NCBI GenBank assembly: GCA_965218775.1
Contig: CBDCLS010000006.1
Span: 1,984,001 to 2,048,000, forward strand
Source of the DNA: CAUZIZ01 sp965218775
GTDB lineage: Bacteria; Acidobacteriota; UBA6911; RPQK01; JAJDTT01
DNA length: 64,000 nt
Direction of reading: 5' to 3'
Part shown: positions 60,067 through 64,000 of the stretch, one piece after another
Numbering within the stretch: position 1 is the stretch's first letter
Layout of the letters: every line of letters begins with the position of its first letter
Notes under the pieces: model-generated
Told to the model about the DNA's origin: nothing
The model's database searches: none
What the model saw: the letters and a program-made list of their open reading frames with translations, nothing else
Program-made: the position numbers and the translations under genes

Positions 60067-60252
60067 CGGTTTTCTCCAGAAGTGCGACTGCACTATTTCA
60101 GGGCATTGTAGCAGTAGTCACGAGACGCGTTGGTCTTGGGTATGGTAGCTCACGGGCCAACCGACCTTGCGATAGGCTGGCAAGGGCGCGTCACTTGGGA
60201 TACAATCCCGGCGCCGCCACAGTCAAAAGTGGAAATAGGAGATAGAAGGCAG

Positions 60253-60975
60253 ATGAGTAGAAGCTCAGCGATTTTCGCGCTATTTGCAACGGTCTTGGTA
60301 GCCCCGGTGATGGGACAGCCCTCGGAGGAGATGCGTCAGAAACTCCAGCAGAAGGTTGCGGTGATCAAGGAATCGATGGCCCAGAACAAGGCGTCACTGA
60401 AGACCTACCAGTGGGTGGAAACAACCGAGATCAGCCTCAAGGGTGACGTGAAGAAGCGCGAACAGAAGGAATGCCGCTACGACCCGGACGGCAAGGTTCA
60501 GAAGACAACCATCGGCGGTTCTTCCGACCAGAAGGAGGAAAAGGGGCGTCGGCGTGGAAGGCGAAGAGGACGCCTGAAGAAGAGGATCATCGAGAAGAAG
60601 GTTGCCGAGCTGAAAGACTACGGCGATCGATTTGGAAGCTTGATTCGGCACTATGCTCCGCCAGACCCGGATCGATTGAAGGTCGCGGTTCAGTCCGGTA
60701 ACGCATCTCTGGACCGGTCGGCCGGCGTGCTCACCTTCCGTAACTACTACAAAGAAGGGGACCAGTTAAACCTCATCTTTGATCCGGCCGCTCGGAAGCT
60801 TCGCACCTACTCGGTGAAGACTTATCTGGACGGGCAGGAGGACCGGGTCAATGTCAACGTCAACTTCAACAGTCTGCAAGATGGCACCAACTACATGGGA
60901 GAAACCCTGCTCGAGTCGACCGGTAAGAAGCTGGGGATCAAGATCACCAACTCCAGCCACAAAAAGATTCAGTAG
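60253..60975 (+). CDS. Secreted protein of unknown function with a basic central stretch
   Basis: 240 residues from ATG 60253 (AGAAGG upstream). Signal peptide (AIFALFATVLVAPVMG). Mature region begins helical (MRQKLQQKVAVIKESMAQNKASLKTYQWVETTEISLKGDVKKR); a highly basic stretch KGRRRGRRRGRLKKRI is encoded near 60541-60591; then FRNYYKEGDQLNLIFDPAARKLRTYSV and VNVNVNFNSLQDGTNYMG strands. I recall similar acidobacterial proteins but no function. Probably an operon with the next gene (37 bases). Confidence 0.75.
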   Translation: MSRSSAIFALFATVLVAPVMGQPSEEMRQKLQQKVAVIKESMAQNKASLKTYQWVETTEISLKGDVKKREQKECRYDPDGKVQKTTIGGSSDQKEEKGRRRGRRRGRLKKRIIEKKVAELKDYGDRFGSLIRHYAPPDPDRLKVAVQSGNASLDRSAGVLTFRNYYKEGDQLNLIFDPAARKLRTYSVKTYLDGQEDRVNVNVNFNSLQDGTNYMGETLLESTGKKLGIKITNSSHKKIQ

Positions 60976-61012
60976 CAACCTATTGGAAGGTAAAACTAGG
61001 AGGTATAGGTCA

Positions 61013-61633
61013 ATGAGTCATTTCCACAAGAGTTCGTTTCGATGCTCCCTGGTCAGCGTCCTGATTCTTCCACTCCTGATGGGTGGACTGACCACATTGA
61101 TGTCGGCACCGCCGGCCAAGGGGCACAAAGAGGATAAGGTCGATGAGAACTTCACGGCCTGGGCGGTCCTGTCCGGCTCGATAGCTACAGGCAAGAACTT
61201 CAACGTAGACTTCATGATCAAGCGCTGGACAACGGACGCCGAGCGAACCGAACTCCTGAGGACCCTGGTTGAGAGGGGCCCGGACGACGCGTTCCGGCTG
61301 CTGCGCAAGCAGGAGGGAACTGGGCGAATTGCGACTCCCGCCAGAGTGGGTGAGACCTTGCGCTATGCTCGTGATTTTCGTGGGGGGGGCAAGCGCCGCA
61401 TCGTCCTGGCTACAGATCGTCCCATCCATTTCCGGGAAGCCTACCGGAGCCCGCGTTTTAGCGACTACGCGATCACGCTGGTTGAGCTCATCGTCGACGA
61501 AGAGACGGGAAAGGGTGGAGGTGTGCTCATGGTAGGCGTAAAGATCAAACACGACAAAAAAAAGAACCAGCTGGTACTGGAACACTACGACACCAAGCCC
61601 ATAAAGTTGAACCAGGTGCGGCTGCTGAAGTGA
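61013..61633 (+). CDS. Secreted protein of unknown function
   Basis: 206 residues from ATG 61013 (strong GGAGG at 60999-61003). N-terminal hydrophobic segment (VLILPLLMGGLTTLM) as signal peptide. Contains RGPDDAFRLLRKQEGTGRI, RRIVLATDRPIHFREAYRSPRF and YAITLVELIVDEETGKGGGVLMVG, which match a small conserved acidobacterial family in my memory but without an assigned role. Lies 37 bases after the basic secreted protein. Confidence 0.75.
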   Translation: MSHFHKSSFRCSLVSVLILPLLMGGLTTLMSAPPAKGHKEDKVDENFTAWAVLSGSIATGKNFNVDFMIKRWTTDAERTELLRTLVERGPDDAFRLLRKQEGTGRIATPARVGETLRYARDFRGGGKRRIVLATDRPIHFREAYRSPRFSDYAITLVELIVDEETGKGGGVLMVGVKIKHDKKKNQLVLEHYDTKPIKLNQVRLLK

Positions 61634-61667
61634 TCCTCTCCGGGACGGAAGCGTCAGATCCCAACGT

Positions 61668-62702
61668 ATGACCGATAGACTTGCTATTGTCCTGATCCTT
61701 CTGGGAATTCTCTCAGGCGAGGATCAGGTCAGGGGCCAACATGCGGTGGCATTCGTCTACCATCGCTTCGCCGAAGACCGGTACCCCAGCACCAGCGTGA
61801 GTCTGGAGCAGTTCGATTCTCACCTGCAGTACCTCGCCCGGGAGGACTACAGTGTTCTGCCCCTGGAGGAGATCGTTGCAAGGCTCCGAGAAGGGGGTGA
61901 GCTTCCGGACCGTTCCGTGGCTCTGACAGTAGATGATGGCTACCGGTCTGTCTACCAACACGCCTACCCTCGGCTCAAGAGGCGAGGCTGGCCTTTCACC
62001 GTCTTTGTCAGTACCGATGCCATCGACGCCCGCCTGAGCGATTTCATGAGCTGGGAACAGATGCGGGAGATGGGCGCTCATGGTGCATCCTTCGCCAACC
62101 ACAGCGCCACTCACGCCGTTCTCCACCGACGAGGCAGGAGCACAGATGGCCCGACTTGGCGGAAACTAGTCCGGAACGACATCGAGAAGGCAGAGCGACG
62201 CCTGAGGGAAGAGTTAGGGAAGGCCCCTCCCCTTTTTGCCTATCCCTACGGCGAGTACGACAAGGAGCTGGCTGAGTTGGTCAAAGAGTTGGGATTCACG
62301 GCCTTCGGACAGCAGTCCGGAGCCATGGGTGCGATGAGTGATACCCGCGCTTTGCCTCGTTTTCCAGTCGCAGGCGCCTATACTAGGCTCGAGTCGTTCA
62401 AAGTGAAGGCGGCGAGTCTACCTCTACCGGTGGTCGACCTGAGACCCTGGGATCCGGTCACCCTGGAGCGCCGTCCGAGGATCGAGGTCAGATTGGGTCA
62501 GAGCGAAGCCCGGACCGACAAGCTGGCCTGTTTTGTCGGTGGGCAGGGGAAGATCCCAGTTCAATGGCTGGAGCCGGGTCGCCGTTTTGCGGTGGCGGCC
62601 AGAGAAGAACTGCCAAGGGGGCGAAATCGGTACAATTGCACGGCTCCCAACAGGGACGGCAGCCGCTATTTCTGGTTCAGCCAGCAGTGGGTGGTGCAGT
62701 GA
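61668..62702 (+). CDS. Secreted polysaccharide deacetylase (NodB-like)
   Basis: 344 residues. Signal peptide (LAIVLILLGILSG). NodB carbohydrate-esterase-4 domain: VAFVYHRF, TVDDGY with catalytic/metal D89 and D90, His145 and His149 in HSATH, and FAYPYGEYDKE. Resembles PgaB-type poly-N-acetylglucosamine deacetylases. The C-terminal ~90 residues form an extra beta-rich domain of unknown role. Starts 34 bases after the preceding gene; next gene follows after 38 bases. Confidence 0.9.
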   Translation: MTDRLAIVLILLGILSGEDQVRGQHAVAFVYHRFAEDRYPSTSVSLEQFDSHLQYLAREDYSVLPLEEIVARLREGGELPDRSVALTVDDGYRSVYQHAYPRLKRRGWPFTVFVSTDAIDARLSDFMSWEQMREMGAHGASFANHSATHAVLHRRGRSTDGPTWRKLVRNDIEKAERRLREELGKAPPLFAYPYGEYDKELAELVKELGFTAFGQQSGAMGAMSDTRALPRFPVAGAYTRLESFKVKAASLPLPVVDLRPWDPVTLERRPRIEVRLGQSEARTDKLACFVGGQGKIPVQWLEPGRRFAVAAREELPRGRNRYNCTAPNRDGSRYFWFSQQWVVQ

Positions 62703-62740
62703 GCATGAAGATGACGGATGGAAGTGAGGAAGGACGAATC

Positions 62741-63727
62741 ATGACGAGCAGACTCAAGACTTCAGGGAATCTTTTCGGCCTCCGGCCTTGGCGGGTCCTG
62801 GGAAAGCGGCTCTTCGGGACTCTGCTGACAATCTGGGCTCTAGGGCTGTCCCTTCATGCCGAGGAGCGCCGGGAGTTTCCCTCCTATCGAGAGTTGGAGG
62901 TCTATTTCTCCAGTCTCGGATACACATACGACGCCTGGCGAGCCGGAATGCGGGATATACCTCGGGTCTTTATCGTAGATGTCCCCAGGCGATGGCAGAA
63001 AATAGCGAACAAGGAAGTCACCGTCACACAAAAAAAGCAGCTGTTCTTTCGGGGCCTTCTGCCACTAGTGCTTCGCGCCAACGAGCTGATTGCAGAAGAC
63101 CGGAATAGGGCCGAGAAGCTCGTGGTTAGGTTGAGTGAGAACAAAAAGATCCCTTCAGAGGAGGACCGTTGGCTCCATCGTCTGGCGCTCCGATACGGGG
63201 TCATCGAGGTCGAGGAAGAAGAGCTCAACCGGATCAAGTTAGAGAAACTGATGATTCGGGTCGACACCGTTCCGGTGGCTTTAGCACTGGGACAGGCTGC
63301 CTACGAGAGCGGCTACGGAACCTCCAAATTTTCCGGCCTTGGGAACGCCCTCTACGGACAGTGGGCCTGGGGAAAGGGAATGAAGCCGGATAGCCAGAGA
63401 AAGGGCGAACATGGGGACCATAGGATCCGTGGCTTCGAGTCTCCGCAAGCGTCGGCTATCGCCTACACCCTTAACCTCAATACCCACTTCGCCTACGATC
63501 GTTTCCGCCAGAGAAGGAGCGAGTTTCGCCGAGAAGGCAAACCGCTGGTGGGTAGTGTCCTGGCAGAAACACTCGACAGATACGCAGAAACCGGGATGAA
63601 ATACGTCCGGTCCCTGCAAGGGATCATCCGCGTCAACAAGCTCCATCAAGCCGAGGAGGCCTACCTCCGAGACATGGCGCCGGTCTTGCTAGTAGCGGTG
63701 GACGAGTCCGGGAAAGCTGTGCAGTGA
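62741..63727 (+). CDS. Bax-type glucosaminidase
   Basis: 328 residues from ATG 62741, chosen for the GAGGAAGGA ribosome binding site 6 bases upstream; upstream ATGs at 62705 and 62711 are alternatives. Signal/anchor (LLTIWALGLSLHA). Bax-like domain: FIVDVPRRWQKI, VTQKKQLFFRGLLPLVLRANE, catalytic Glu189 in YESGYGTSKF, and GLGNALYGQWAW; the later HFAYDRFRQRR is typical. Cleaves the peptidoglycan glycan, fitting the neighbouring deacetylase as a cell-wall/polysaccharide module. Confidence 0.9.
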   Translation: MTSRLKTSGNLFGLRPWRVLGKRLFGTLLTIWALGLSLHAEERREFPSYRELEVYFSSLGYTYDAWRAGMRDIPRVFIVDVPRRWQKIANKEVTVTQKKQLFFRGLLPLVLRANELIAEDRNRAEKLVVRLSENKKIPSEEDRWLHRLALRYGVIEVEEEELNRIKLEKLMIRVDTVPVALALGQAAYESGYGTSKFSGLGNALYGQWAWGKGMKPDSQRKGEHGDHRIRGFESPQASAIAYTLNLNTHFAYDRFRQRRSEFRREGKPLVGSVLAETLDRYAETGMKYVRSLQGIIRVNKLHQAEEAYLRDMAPVLLVAVDESGKAVQ

Positions 63728-63880
63728 TTCGGAAGAGCCTAAGCGGGACCAGGTGACTGGCTGGCCGCTCCGTTCCAGGCTCTTGCCCTCCAGTCTAGCC
63801 CGAACCCACAACTCCCGGTGAAGTCACTGTGGCAGCCGAACCATGTTACGATACAAAGAAATTTCTCTGGGAGATTCACG

Positions 63881-64000
63881 GTGGAAACCAAGCAAGAGAT
63901 CTTGAAGGCGATCCAAGAACTGCCAGATAACGCTACCGTCGAAGACGCCCTTGATAGACTCTTTCTAATTTACAAGATCGAGAGAGGTCTCGGCCAGGCG
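63881..64000 (+). CDS. Probable antitoxin-like small protein (3' end outside window)
   Basis: GTG 63881 with GGGAG at 63869-63873. Only 40 residues are in the window: VETKQEILKAIQELPDNATVED, then DALDRLFLIYKIERGLGQ. This matches the start of a small antitoxin-like family usually followed by a RelE/ParE toxin. Family assignment is from memory and the partner is not visible. Between 63728 and 63880 I see only an AAGAGCCT/AGGCTCTT inverted pair (63733-63740, 63777-63784). Confidence 0.5.
   Translation, partial: METKQEILKAIQELPDNATVEDALDRLFLIYKIERGLGQA

Noticed and set aside
1..64000. CRISPR arrays, rRNA genes, prophage, origin of replication
   Set aside because: No regular direct-repeat spacing, no rRNA motifs, no phage structural genes and no DnaA-box cluster were seen.

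Overview
The window reads as a moderately GC-rich chromosomal segment of an uncultured bacterium, most likely Acidobacteriota. That assignment is inference. It rests on two very large Oar-like TonB-dependent receptors with N-terminal carboxypeptidase-regulatory domains, a GWxTD-domain protein, a sulfatase-like protein fused to TPRs, DUF4136-type secreted proteins, a form II cox cluster, and an Omp85/kinase-like secreted pair. No rRNA, tRNA, CRISPR array or prophage was recognised.

Layout. 1-9.3 kb: the 3' part of thiE, a coiled-coil protein of unknown function next to argS (minus strand), then a plus-strand run larC-metG-tatD and a trans-polyprenyl diphosphate synthase behind its own promoter. 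9.4-14.2 kb (minus): PBP1A, GreA and a GWxTD protein. 14.2-26.3 kb: a secreted sulfatase/TPR protein, two paralogous Oar-like receptors (one broken by a frameshift) and an alkaline-phosphatase-superfamily lipoprotein. 26.8-32 kb: thiS-thiG, then argR-argG-argH-argF. 32-35.6 kb: a HEAT-repeat protein, a complete IS4-type insertion sequence with 8-bp target duplication, and metK. 35.8-46 kb: an esterase, a rhomboid protease, divergent xdhC, and coxG-S-L-M-D-E-mocA encoding a molybdenum hydroxylase of form II type with its maturation factors. 46.4-53.1 kb: an unknown secreted protein, a secreted kinase-like protein paired with a short Omp85 barrel, and a dicarboxylate-type symporter fused to a periplasmic solute-binding domain. 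53-64 kb: mostly envelope and secreted proteins (SnoaL/NTF2-like, DUF4136, a K+ channel, a frameshifted outer-membrane protein, a SpoIIE phosphatase, polysaccharide deacetylase, Bax-type glucosaminidase), ending in the start of a probable antitoxin gene.

The intergenic space is unusually repeat-rich. A composite dispersed repeat, with a variable GAACAGT heptamer tract, a central unit and a palindromic module, recurs about ten times. Two short non-coding elements with terminal inverted repeats (MITE-like) are present. One has inserted into a copy of the dispersed repeat, and other copies in the window show the empty site. Another sits directly against the larC ribosome binding site.

The most interesting protein-level observations are the symporter/solute-binding-protein fusion with an extra membrane span that would put the binding domain outside, the predicted secreted kinase-fold protein coupled to an Omp85 barrel, and EF-hand/dockerin-like loops inside both giant receptors. 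All functional statements are from reading the sequence; no database search was run.
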